Of a stretch of DNA of 64,000 nt, positions 24,976-33,380 are shown one piece after another. How positions within the stretch are numbered: the first letter of the stretch is position 1; each line of letters starts with the position of its first letter. Position numbers and translations under genes: made by a program. A model generated the notes under the pieces. That model was not told where the DNA came from. It worked only from the letters and a program-made list of their open reading frames with translations, and searched no databases. The DNA comes from Sphingobium cloacae (GTDB lineage Bacteria > Pseudomonadota > Alphaproteobacteria > Sphingomonadales > Sphingomonadaceae): the NCBI RefSeq assembly GCF_002355855.1, contig NZ_AP017655.1:3103001-3167000 (forward strand). The letters run 5' to 3'.

Positions 24976-27732
24976 TTACATCTTGAAGCGCACGCCCAGG
25001 CTGAAATAGCGGCCCTCGATCCTCAGATCGCGCGGGAAATACTGGGTTTCGTTATAATAACGATAATTGTTGAACGGCTTGCCCAATATGTTGCTGACAT
25101 TGCCGACCAGGGTGATGCCCTTCACCATCTCATAGGATGCGGAGAAATCGAGGCGGGAAATGCCCCGCGTGATCTCGCCCGCATATTGGTCCTCATTGGC
25201 GTTGCGGTTGTAGCTGTTGATGAAGCTCGACCGGCGATTATAGGACAGCCGCGCCGAAATCGGGCCTTTCTCATAGAAGCCGGTCAGGTTGTAGGCCCAT
25301 TTGGACAGGCCCGTGATCCGCACCTGACGCCCGCCCTCGCCCAGCGCCAGCGGCAGGGCGTTGGTGCCGTCCAGATAGGTGACGTTCGCCTGCACGCCAA
25401 AGCCCGACAGCCAACCGGGAAGGAAGTCGAAGAAGGTCTGGAAGGAGGCTTCCGCGCCCTTGATCCGGCCCTTGCCCGCATTTTCCGGGCGGTTGATCTG
25501 GATCAGGCCATATTCCGGGTCCACCACGTCGCGGGTGTAGTTGCTGATGAACCCGTTGAGGTCGCGATAGAAGATGGCGACCGTGGCCGACCCGGTGCGC
25601 GAGAAATAATATTCCAGCGTCGCGTCATAATTGTCGGATGTCAGCGGCTTGAGATTCGGGTTGCCGCCGCTGCCCGTCGCGCCGTAGCGGGGCGGGGAGC
25701 CGTCCGGCCCCGCGCCGTTCTGGACGAGGTTGAGCGATGGATTGAGCTGCCAGAAACCGGGCCGCGTGCGTGTCTGGTTGAAGGCGAGGCGCATCTGAAG
25801 CTGCGGCGTGAAGTGGATGCGCGTCTGGAAGGAAGGCAGCACGTCCAGATAATTCTGGCGGGTATCCTGCGGCACGATCTGCACCGTGCCGTCGGGGTCG
25901 ACCACGCGGGAATTGCCAGAATAGCGGCCGTCCGTATTGACCACCCGCACGCCGAACGTGCCGTCGGCGCTGATGCCGCCCAGGTCGAATGCGAACTTGC
26001 CCTGCCCGTACATGGCATAGCTGGCTTCCTTCGCCCGGAAGCCGCCCAGCGGATTATAGGGGATGTCCGCCGTGGCGAAGCTGCCCGCCGCGCCGGGGTC
26101 GATCCGCCCCAGCGCGTCATAGGAAAGCTGGCGCAGCGCTTCGGCATTGTTCAGGATCGCGCCGCGTCCGGGAGCCAGCCAGTTCTGGAACCGCTGCGGA
26201 TCGCCCCGGAAACCGTCATTGATGAGCGAAAGCTCGCCGGTCGGCAGGCTGGCGAGCGGCGTGCCCAGCGCGGCGACATAGGCATAGCGGTCGTCGCTCT
26301 GCGAGGATGCCGTGCGGTCGCTCGCCCGGATGCCGAACTGGAGGTGCGGCAGCCAGCCGATGTCGGTTTCCAGGTCCAGGTCCAGCCGGCCCTGAACGCC
26401 GTCGCCCTTGGTCACCAGATGCCGCTGGTAGAAGCCGCGCCAGACATAATTGGCCGGGTCCGCATTGTCGAAATCGCCCAGATCGAAGACCGCCGAACCC
26501 TTGACGTCCCAATCGACATTGATGGTCGGCGCATAGGCCAGTTGCCCGTCGATCTTGGTTTCATGGGCTTCATATCTGCTGTTGGTATAGGCGAAGTCGC
26601 CCGACAGGGTGGCGCGCCCGGTCGTCCATTTGAAGCCCGCCGCGAACTGATAGGTGTCGGTCTTGTCGTCCTGCGCCGCGCGGGAGAATTCGGGGACGTA
26701 GCCGCCCGTCTTGGTGAAGCTCGCCGCCTTGTCCGGCTCGCCATCCACCAGCACCACATTGCCGATGGTGGGTGGCACGCCATTGGCGTCGGGCCGCTCG
26801 AAATTGACGTTGAAGGAATCGCGCAGCACGTCGCCGCGATAGGCCTGCCACAGGCCTTCGGCATAGATTTCGAGGTCGGGGGTGGGCCGCCACTGGATCG
26901 TGCCGTTGATGGCCGGGCGGTGGCGGATGCCCTTTTCGTAGAAATTGCCCGCATTGGCCGGGAAGCGGAAATTGCCCACGCCCGGCGTCGTCACGGTCAT
27001 GTCGTCGTCGGGGCTGCCTTCGTTGAAGCCCAGCGGGCTGATGATCGCGGAGTCGGCATAGCGGTCCGCATTGCGATAGGTCATGCGGGTGTAGCTGAAG
27101 TTGATGAGGGCGCCGATCTCGCCGATGCCGGTGTCCCAACGCTTGGTCAGCAGCAGGTTGCCCGACGGGTCGAACGCCCTCGACTGGTCGTTGTAGGAAC
27201 CGCGCACCTCGCCCGCGATATTGGTGTCGTCGATCTCGAAGGGACGGCGCGAACGCAGGTTGATGAGGCCCGCGAGCCCCGGCTCGACCAGATCGGACGT
27301 GCCGGACTTGTAGACCTCGATCCCCGCCACGACGCCCGCCGGGAAATCCTGCAAGTGCAGCACGCGGTCGTCGGCGGTGAAGAATTCACGGTTGTTGAAG
27401 GTCGTGCCCACATTGGGCAGGCCGCGCACCAGCACGTCGCCCGCCTCGTCGTTATAGCGCAGCACCTGCACGCCCACGATGCGCGAAATGGCTTCGGACG
27501 CATTATTGTCGGGCAGCTTGCCGATGTCTTCCGAAACGATCGAATCGACGATGGCGTCGGACCGGCGCTTCATTTCCTGCGCCGATCCGATGGCGGCGCG
27601 ATAGCCGGTGACCACGATGTCGCCCGCCTGCGCGGCTTCGGCGTCCTGCGCCGTCTGCGCGGCGACGGGCGCGGCGAGCAGCAGCGGCGCGAGCGATGTG
27701 GAGCCCAGTAAGGCGAATGTCCTGATGTTCAT
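24976..27732 (-). CDS. TonB-dependent receptor of the fructan/sucrose-type locus
   Basis: 918 residues. A signal peptide ends at AAQ (about 25), then comes a TonB box-like DIVVTGY (about 38-44). The plug contains SDAIVDSIVSEDIGKLPDNNASEAISRIVGVQV, a hallmark of the sugar-type receptors common in Caulobacter and sphingomonads, and the barrel ends in SLGVRFKM. It is flanked by two GH32-type genes on the same strand, so import of fructo-oligosaccharides or sucrose is the most likely role. Ligand choice rests on gene context. Confidence 0.92.
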   Translation of the reverse strand: MNIRTFALLGSTSLAPLLLAAPVAAQTAQDAEAAQAGDIVVTGYRAAIGSAQEMKRRSDAIVDSIVSEDIGKLPDNNASEAISRIVGVQVLRYNDEAGDVLVRGLPNVGTTFNNREFFTADDRVLHLQDFPAGVVAGIEVYKSGTSDLVEPGLAGLINLRSRRPFEIDDTNIAGEVRGSYNDQSRAFDPSGNLLLTKRWDTGIGEIGALINFSYTRMTYRNADRYADSAIISPLGFNEGSPDDDMTVTTPGVGNFRFPANAGNFYEKGIRHRPAINGTIQWRPTPDLEIYAEGLWQAYRGDVLRDSFNVNFERPDANGVPPTIGNVVLVDGEPDKAASFTKTGGYVPEFSRAAQDDKTDTYQFAAGFKWTTGRATLSGDFAYTNSRYEAHETKIDGQLAYAPTINVDWDVKGSAVFDLGDFDNADPANYVWRGFYQRHLVTKGDGVQGRLDLDLETDIGWLPHLQFGIRASDRTASSQSDDRYAYVAALGTPLASLPTGELSLINDGFRGDPQRFQNWLAPGRGAILNNAEALRQLSYDALGRIDPGAAGSFATADIPYNPLGGFRAKEASYAMYGQGKFAFDLGGISADGTFGVRVVNTDGRYSGNSRVVDPDGTVQIVPQDTRQNYLDVLPSFQTRIHFTPQLQMRLAFNQTRTRPGFWQLNPSLNLVQNGAGPDGSPPRYGATGSGGNPNLKPLTSDNYDATLEYYFSRTGSATVAIFYRDLNGFISNYTRDVVDPEYGLIQINRPENAGKGRIKGAEASFQTFFDFLPGWLSGFGVQANVTYLDGTNALPLALGEGGRQVRITGLSKWAYNLTGFYEKGPISARLSYNRRSSFINSYNRNANEDQYAGEITRGISRLDFSASYEMVKGITLVGNVSNILGKPFNNYRYYNETQYFPRDLRIEGRYFSLGVRFKM

Positions 27733-27863
27733 GGCTGTTATTCTCCCTGCATTCCTGATTATTCCGGCCGCAAGCCATCGCTCCCCGGATCTTTCCGATC
27801 GGGCGATGGCGGCCTGGGTGATGAAGATCGGTGGCGCCTATCGGGCGCGGGCGACGGTGATCG

Positions 27864-29018
27864 TCAGTGGGCGTCCTCCTGCCGCATCGGCCAGGCCGTG
27901 ATGGTCATCGACGCCGGTCCGCCCAGCGCCGCCGCGCTCCAGCGCAGTTTGCCGCCGCCCCGGAAGAAGCGGTCGGTGATGGTCTGGGCGCCGTCATTGA
28001 TGAAAAGCTCGATGATCGATTCGTCCACCAGCACCCGGAGCGAAACCTTGCCGCTCTTGAGGTCGACCGGCGCGACATGCCGGTTGGGGAAGCCGTCATG
28101 GAAATGCGGGCCGGACCGGGTGCGGTCGACGAACACCTCGTTCACCGCCGGATTGACGCCGATCACGGTCTGGTAGCCCTGCTCGTCGGTGAGGACGATG
28201 GCGACCTGATCCGCCTTGCCCGCGTCGAGGTCGATCTGGAGGTCGAGCGACTGGCCCTCCACCGGCAGCGCCACCGGCTGCTCGCCCAGGCGCAGCCCCT
28301 GCGCGGATCGCGGCGTTCCGCGCAGCGTCTCCACCTCCCGCACCGGCATCTGCGCGATGCGATAGCCCTGCGCCGTCCTGCGCAGCGTCACCGTGCGCGG
28401 CACCGTCATCAGCCCGCGCGCGGGCCAGGTCGGGATTGCTTCGGCATAGCGCCAGTCATTGGCCCAGCCGATCCAGATGCGGCGCGGATCGTCCTTGGGC
28501 AGGTCGTTCCACGAAACGGCGGCGTAGAAGTCCGCGCCATAATCCATCCACACCGGGTCGCTGCCCCAGCCGGCGGCGGGGGTGAAGCGCTTCCCGTCGA
28601 AATCGCCGACGAAATATTGCCCGCCCGATCCGCCGCCCACGGCATTGTCGCCCAGATTGATGCCCAGCACCCAGCGCTTCTCGCCCGGCGCGCCGCCTTC
28701 GACCGGCAGTTCGAACAGGTCGGGACATTCCCAGTTGCGCCCCTTGCCCCCGGCGGGACCGAAGCTGCTGGCGAAGGTCCATTGGCGGAGGTCGGGCGAG
28801 GTGAAGATCACCGCCCGGTTCTCCAGCGCCATCACCGCCACCATCACCCAGCGGTTCGATGGCGCGTGCCAGAATATCTTGGGATCGCGGAACTCGGGCG
28901 ATCCGACGCTCAGCACTTCGCCATGGACGGTCCATGTCCGCCCCCGGTCGTTGCTGTAGGCCAGATATTGCGATTGCAGCTTCGCGCCCGGATTATGGCC
29001 GGTATAGATCGCGATCAG
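27864..29018 (-). pseudogene. Levanase/inulinase-like GH32, 5' end lost at IS21 border
   Basis: The surviving 384 codons contain EFRDPKIFW (RDP motif), NWECPDLFELP (acid/base Glu) and a full C-terminal beta-sandwich ending in ITAWPMRQEDAH. The N-terminal part with the WMNDPNG nucleophile box is absent. Homology begins at LIAIYTGHNPG exactly at the IS21 border. The frame stays open into the element up to 29312, but that extension is IS sequence read backwards. Without the nucleophile the product should be inactive. The missing 5' part is not found on the other side of the element. Confidence 0.9.
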
Positions 29019-29194
29019 TGTCAAACGGCGTTCAAAAGGGACCCCCGATCGGCGTCGAAGAGGGACCCCCTTTTTCGGATATGATGTTGGTTTGTTGAAG
29101 ATGGCCTTGCGCTGCGTGCGGCGGAGGGCGGGCGTAGCCCGACCGGAGGCGCGCGCAGCGCAAGATAGATTTTTGAAGGCGCCGAAGGTAGCGG

Positions 29195-29926
29195 TCAGCT
29201 GCGGTTTTTGAAGCGCCAGCTGTCGTTGCCCGTCTCGATGATATCGCAGTGGTGGGTGACGCGGTCGAGCAGCGCCGTAGTCATCTTGGGATCCCCGAAG
29301 ACGGTAGGCCACTCGCCGAAGGCAAGGTTGGTGGTGATGATGACGCTGGTGCGCTCATAAAGCTTGCTGATGAGGTGGAACAGCAACTGCCCTCCCGAGC
29401 GTGCGAACGGCAGATATCCAAGCTCGTCGAGCACGATCAGATCGAGCCGCGACAGCTGCGCCGCCAGGGTCCCGCCTTTGCCGATCCGGGTCTCCTCTTC
29501 GAGGCGTGTCACCAGATCGACGGTGTTGAAGTAGCGGGCGCGAGCGCCCCTTCGCACGACATTGGCGGTGATCGCGATGGCGAGGTGGGTCTTGCCTGTC
29601 CCCGTGCCGCCGACCAGCACGATATTGCGGCGAGGCGGGAGGAAGGAGCCATCGTGAAGGGAGCGGATCATCTCCTCATTGATCGGTGTGCCCTCGAAGC
29701 TGAACCGCTCCAGGTCCTTCACCACGGGCAGCCTCGCAGCCGTCATCCGATAGCGGATGGAGGCTGCATCCCGGTGGGTCGCCTCAGCACGGAGCAGGTC
29801 GGTCAGTATCTCCATGGTGGTGCGCTTGCGCTGGAGGCCGGTGGTGACCGCCTCGTCGAACGCCGCCGCCATGCCCTTGAGTCCGAGGCCGCGCATCGTG
29901 TCGATCATATCATGCCGCTGCATCAT
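29195..29926 (-). CDS. istB: IS21 helper ATPase IstB
   Basis: About 243 residues of the AAA+ IstB/DnaC family: Walker [10 protein letters not shown] (near 95-105) and Walker [13 protein letters not shown]. IstB assembles on target DNA and stimulates the IstA transposase. The start at MMQRHDMID overlaps the 3' end of istA, as usual for IS21. No disruption is visible. Confidence 0.93.
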   Translation of the reverse strand: MMQRHDMIDTMRGLGLKGMAAAFDEAVTTGLQRKRTTMEILTDLLRAEATHRDAASIRYRMTAARLPVVKDLERFSFEGTPINEEMIRSLHDGSFLPPRRNIVLVGGTGTGKTHLAIAITANVVRRGARARYFNTVDLVTRLEEETRIGKGGTLAAQLSRLDLIVLDELGYLPFARSGGQLLFHLISKLYERTSVIITTNLAFGEWPTVFGDPKMTTALLDRVTHHCDIIETGNDSWRFKNRS

Positions 29927-31424
29927 AGCCTCGCAGCAGATCATAGCGGGCACAGTCGGCGAGCGGAGGATGCTGCAGCATCCGGTCTTCCGAAGTGACG
30001 ATGCTGTGGGGTGTCGCCGGCTCGCGGCGCCGGGAGAGGATGTTGAGGATCAGCTCGTCGCTGGCCGTTCCGTTCGCCAACGCTTCGCGCACGGCAGCCT
30101 CTACCGGCTCCAGGCCATCGGTGAGCACCGCCGAGAGGACCCGCACGAACCTGCGATCGGCCTCGTCCCCGGTGCCGAGCCTTCGCCGTAATCGGTGCAG
30201 GGCGGGCGGCAGATCCCAGTCCTGGAACGGTGCGCCGTTACGCAGCGCGCCGGGCTTGTGCGCGAGGACCGGCAGATAATGCCAGGGATCGTATATCGTG
30301 CGGTTCCGACCGAAGTGGCGCTCATGCTCCCCGACGATCGCATCGCCGCAGCGTATGACGATGCGATCGGCATAGGAGCGCACCTGAACGGTCCGGCGTG
30401 CGGCCGTCGACATGACCGAGTAGCGGTTGCGATCGAAGCTGATGAGGCAGGTGCCGGTGACGGCATGCTCGCTCTCATGGAAGCCGTCGAACGGTGCCAG
30501 GATCGGCTGCAGGGCCGGTCGCTCCATATCCAGCGCCTCGGCGACGGTAATATCCCCGCGTTCGGGATGGGCATGATGCTCGGCCCAGCGCCGGCACTCG
30601 GCCTCCAGCCACCCGTTGAGCTCGGCCAGGCTGGCGAACCGGAGTCGCGGCTGGAAGAAGCGGCCTCGGATCGTCTGGACCTGCTGCTCGACCTGGCCCT
30701 TCTCCCATCCCGCCGCCGGCGAGCAGGCGGTCGGCTCGACCATGTAATGATCGGTCATGATCAGGAAGCGGCGGTTGAACACACGCTCCTTGCCGGTGAA
30801 CACGGCCGTCACCGCCGTCTTCATATTATCGTAGATACCGCGTCGCGGCACACCGCCGAAGAACGCGAACGCCCGGGCATGGGCATCGAACAGCATCTCC
30901 TGGCCCTCGCGCGGATAGGCCCGGACATAGGGTGCGCGCGAGTCGCAGAGACGCATATGCGCCACCTTCACCCGCATCGGCTTGCCGGCGATCTCCACAT
31001 CCTCGTGGCTCCAGTCGAACTGGTAGGCCTCACCCGGCTGGAAGGTCATCGGGATGAACGCCGGTGCGCCTTCGCCAGCATCCTTCCGCCGCGCAGCACG
31101 CCAGCGCGCCGCATAGCGGCGCACCGCATCATAGGATCCATCGAACCCCTCGCGCACCAGCAGGTCATGGATACGCGTCATCCGTAGCCGATCGCGGCGG
31201 CCGCGCCCCTCGTTCTCCTCAAGCAGCGCATCGAGACGATCCTGATAAGGACCGATCCGCGGCAGCGGCTGGACTTTGCGCTGATAGTTGAACGCCGCCT
31301 CCGGCGACCGGATCGCCTTGCGGACTACCTTCCGCGACAAACGAAGGTCGCGCGCGATCGCCTTGATCGCCTTCCCCCCTGCATGCTCACGCCGAATCCG
31401 AACCACTGTCTCCACGATCAACAT
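29910..31424 (-). CDS. istA: IS21 transposase IstA
   Basis: 504 residues: an N-terminal helix-turn-helix ([23 protein letters not shown], about 17-40) and a DDE integrase core with [22 protein letters not shown] and [11 protein letters not shown] as the three acidic segments. It appears intact, so the element may still be mobile. Confidence 0.94.
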   Translation of the reverse strand: MLIVETVVRIRREHAGGKAIKAIARDLRLSRKVVRKAIRSPEAAFNYQRKVQPLPRIGPYQDRLDALLEENEGRGRRDRLRMTRIHDLLVREGFDGSYDAVRRYAARWRAARRKDAGEGAPAFIPMTFQPGEAYQFDWSHEDVEIAGKPMRVKVAHMRLCDSRAPYVRAYPREGQEMLFDAHARAFAFFGGVPRRGIYDNMKTAVTAVFTGKERVFNRRFLIMTDHYMVEPTACSPAAGWEKGQVEQQVQTIRGRFFQPRLRFASLAELNGWLEAECRRWAEHHAHPERGDITVAEALDMERPALQPILAPFDGFHESEHAVTGTCLISFDRNRYSVMSTAARRTVQVRSYADRIVIRCGDAIVGEHERHFGRNRTIYDPWHYLPVLAHKPGALRNGAPFQDWDLPPALHRLRRRLGTGDEADRRFVRVLSAVLTDGLEPVEAAVREALANGTASDELILNILSRRREPATPHSIVTSEDRMLQHPPLADCARYDLLRGYDAAA

Positions 31425-31539
31425 CCCGTTCTCGCCAACTGATCAAAACCAGTCGGCCGACTAAATCCCCGGGATGAAGGGGTCCTTTTTGCACGCCGAT
31501 CACCCCACGAAGGGGGTGCCTATTGCACGCTGATCCTCA

Positions 31540-31760
31540 CCACTGGTCGACAATTACGGTAAGGAGGCGCACGGGAAAGTGATGGAATTTCGCATCAGGA
31601 CTGCCGACCTGCGTCAAATCCAGTATGAGAATATCCCACCGGAAGGGGTTCTGGAGTTTGCTCAAGACATAGAGGTCCGCCCTGCGGCGCGGGACGGTGT
31701 TCGAAAATACTGTGCTGGCAATAGGACACAGAACATTATCTTTTGCGCTGCGGTGTCGCG
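31540..31760. other. Orphan segment between IS21 and the prophage
   Basis: 220 bp with no convincing gene. It has lower GC than either side. A plus-strand frame of 61 codons (31579-31764) and a minus-strand frame both lack recognisable homology. It could be leftover DNA from a deletion or unrecognised phage sequence. No copy of the tRNA-Arg 3' end, expected for a phage attachment site, is present. Confidence 0.5.
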
Positions 31761-32768
31761 CTAGGGCGCCATTTCCATCTTCAGGTCGGTTCCGAAGCCG
31801 CCGCCCTTGTCCAGCCGGTGCGTCACTTCGGTGATGAGCCAAGTCGCCGCGTCGATCTCCGGTTTGAAGCCGGTCACGGTCACGCGGGCTTCGGGATAGG
31901 CGTCGGGCCGCCCCAGCGCCAGTTTCATGTCCAGCGTGGCGGGCGCGCGCTTCAGCCGGTCGTTTTCGGCATGGGCGGCGCGATTCGCGGAATCCTCATC
32001 GGGATAGATTTTGCGCAGCTTCTTCGCGCCGTCCTGTTTCCCGGCGGTGGTGGTCTTGCGCTTCGCCGCGCCCTTGTCATGCCAGCTGGCGGTCACCCCT
32101 TCCTGCCCGTCGCGCTTCTGCCGCTGCCAGCTATGCCCGTCGCCCGCATGCCGCCGCAGCGTCAGCCGGGGAAGCGGCTTGCCGGTGGCGGACATGCCCG
32201 CGCCCTTGCGCGCGAAGATCAGGTGCCCGTCCTTCACCGTGGCGACCGCGTCATTCTCGCGGCCGAGACGGCGCAGGAAGGCGATGTCGCTTTCCCGGCT
32301 CTGGCTGACAGACGGCAGGGCGATGCCCGCCAGATCGTCGGCGATGCGCGGCATCAGCCCGTTGCGCCCCGCCACGTCCTGAAGCACCGCGCCCAGGGTG
32401 CTGTCATGCCAGCTTTGTTCGCGCCGGTTGCGGATTTCGCTGGTGAAATCGGCCGCGCGCGCCCTGATCCGGATGACATCGGGCGGGCCGCTATGGGTCA
32501 CGTCATCGACCTTGAAGCTGCCCTTGTCGAACAGGCCCACCGTCACGTCGCGGCCCTGCCGCCAGCCCAGCTGGACGCGCAGCAATGCGCCTTCCTTGGG
32601 GATGGCAAGGCGGCCGTCGCTGTCCTGAAGGGCGATGTCCAGTTCGTCGGCCTCGTCCCCGCGCTTTTCGGAGAGGGACAGGGAAATGAGGCGCGGGCGC
32701 AGGCGGTCGGTCAGGTCCGTCCCGTCCATGGTGACGCGCCAGTCCGCGATATTGTTGATCCCGGTCAT
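31761..32768 (-). CDS. P2 gpD-like late control / tail hub protein
   Basis: 335 residues of the phage late control D family, which forms the central tail hub beneath the spike (gp27-like). The N-terminus MTGINNIADWRVTMDGTDLTDRLRPRLISLSLSEKRGDEADELDI is characteristic. It overlaps the U gene stop by four bases and is the last gene of the tail operon, as in P2. In P2 the activator gene ogr follows; here it is absent. Confidence 0.92.
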   Translation of the reverse strand: MTGINNIADWRVTMDGTDLTDRLRPRLISLSLSEKRGDEADELDIALQDSDGRLAIPKEGALLRVQLGWRQGRDVTVGLFDKGSFKVDDVTHSGPPDVIRIRARAADFTSEIRNRREQSWHDSTLGAVLQDVAGRNGLMPRIADDLAGIALPSVSQSRESDIAFLRRLGRENDAVATVKDGHLIFARKGAGMSATGKPLPRLTLRRHAGDGHSWQRQKRDGQEGVTASWHDKGAAKRKTTTAGKQDGAKKLRKIYPDEDSANRAAHAENDRLKRAPATLDMKLALGRPDAYPEARVTVTGFKPEIDAATWLITEVTHRLDKGGGFGTDLKMEMAP

Positions 32769-33175
32769 GCGAAGGCGGCGTCCTGGACGGTCGCGGGATC
32801 TTCGACGCGCAGGAGGTCGATGCCGAAGTCGATCCGCCGCGCGCGGCCGTCCGCCATCAGGCTGGCATGGCGTTCGTCGAGCGCGGTGATGACGAAATGC
32901 CCATAGACGCGCCCGGTGCCGTCCACCACAGGCCAGGCATCCCCCTGCGCCGCCATGGCTTCCAGATCGGCCAGCGAGACGCGCCCGTCCGCGATCTCCG
33001 CATAGACGGAGCCGGAGAGGGTGACCGTTTCATCCCCCGGCCCGACATATTGCGTCGCCGCCATGGTCCCGACCCGGTCGGAGCGGGCATGTTTCCAGTC
33101 CGTCTTCCGCTGAAGCTGGTCGAAGGCGAGAGTGCTCAGTTCGAAGACGAACATGCCGATAGCCAGAAGACGCAT
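32765..33175 (-). CDS. P2 gpU-like tail terminator/assembly protein
   Basis: 136 residues of the P2 GpU family, required for tail completion. Typical segments are MRLLAIGMFVFELSTLAFDQLQRKTDWKHA and the central GPGDETVTLSGSVYAE. An upstream ATG eight codons earlier is possible; the chosen one matches the family start. It sits between the tape measure region and D, as in P2. Confidence 0.9.
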   Translation of the reverse strand: MRLLAIGMFVFELSTLAFDQLQRKTDWKHARSDRVGTMAATQYVGPGDETVTLSGSVYAEIADGRVSLADLEAMAAQGDAWPVVDGTGRVYGHFVITALDERHASLMADGRARRIDFGIDLLRVEDPATVQDAAFA

Positions 33176-33183
33176 GATGGTCC

Positions 33184-33369
33184 CTAATCCGCCATCCACT
33201 GACGCTTGATGTCAACGGGCACATCGTCATCTGCCTTCGAAAACTGCCCATAGCGCGTTGCTTCGGGTAGCATATTGGCTATGTTCCTGCGATCGGCGAG
33301 CGTCAGTTCGACCGCAATGGGTCTGCCCGGTTCATCCGAAAACCATTCGTTACCAACCTTCACGCGCAT
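33184..33369 (-). CDS. Small phage protein of unknown function between T and U
   Basis: 61 residues (starts MRVKVGNEWFSDEPGRPIAVEL). A strong GGAGGA ribosome site lies before the ATG. P2 has no gene at this position. The composition is soluble and charged. It may be a regulator of tail assembly, but no family is recognised. Confidence 0.7.
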   Translation of the reverse strand: MRVKVGNEWFSDEPGRPIAVELTLADRRNIANMLPEATRYGQFSKADDDVPVDIKRQWMAD

Positions 33370-33380
33370 TTTCCGTCCTC

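Larger units (their letters stand above)
29019..31539 (-). mobile_element. IS21-family insertion sequence
   Basis: A 2521-bp element with istA and istB on the minus strand. The ends begin TGTCAAACGG (left) and, read inward from the right, TGAGGATCAG. Over 28 bases they match at 20 positions and both reach ACCCCC. Each end has a second inner copy of the GGCGT...GGGACCCC or GGCGTGCAAAAAGGACCCC type, the multiple terminal repeats known for IS21. Flanking bases (ATCAG left, CCACT right) show no target duplication. Confidence 0.92.

Noticed and set aside
24931-27711. 926-codon open frame antisense to the TonB receptor
   Set aside because: No recognisable domain, composition of a reverse-frame shadow, and the opposite strand encodes a clear receptor.
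27864-29312. Levanase frame extended to 482 codons
   Set aside because: Residues beyond 29018 are IS21 end sequence and antisense istB, not part of a GH32 enzyme.
31579-31764. 61-codon frame in the orphan segment
   Set aside because: No homology, no good ribosome site, and it ends inside gene D; not strong enough to call a gene.
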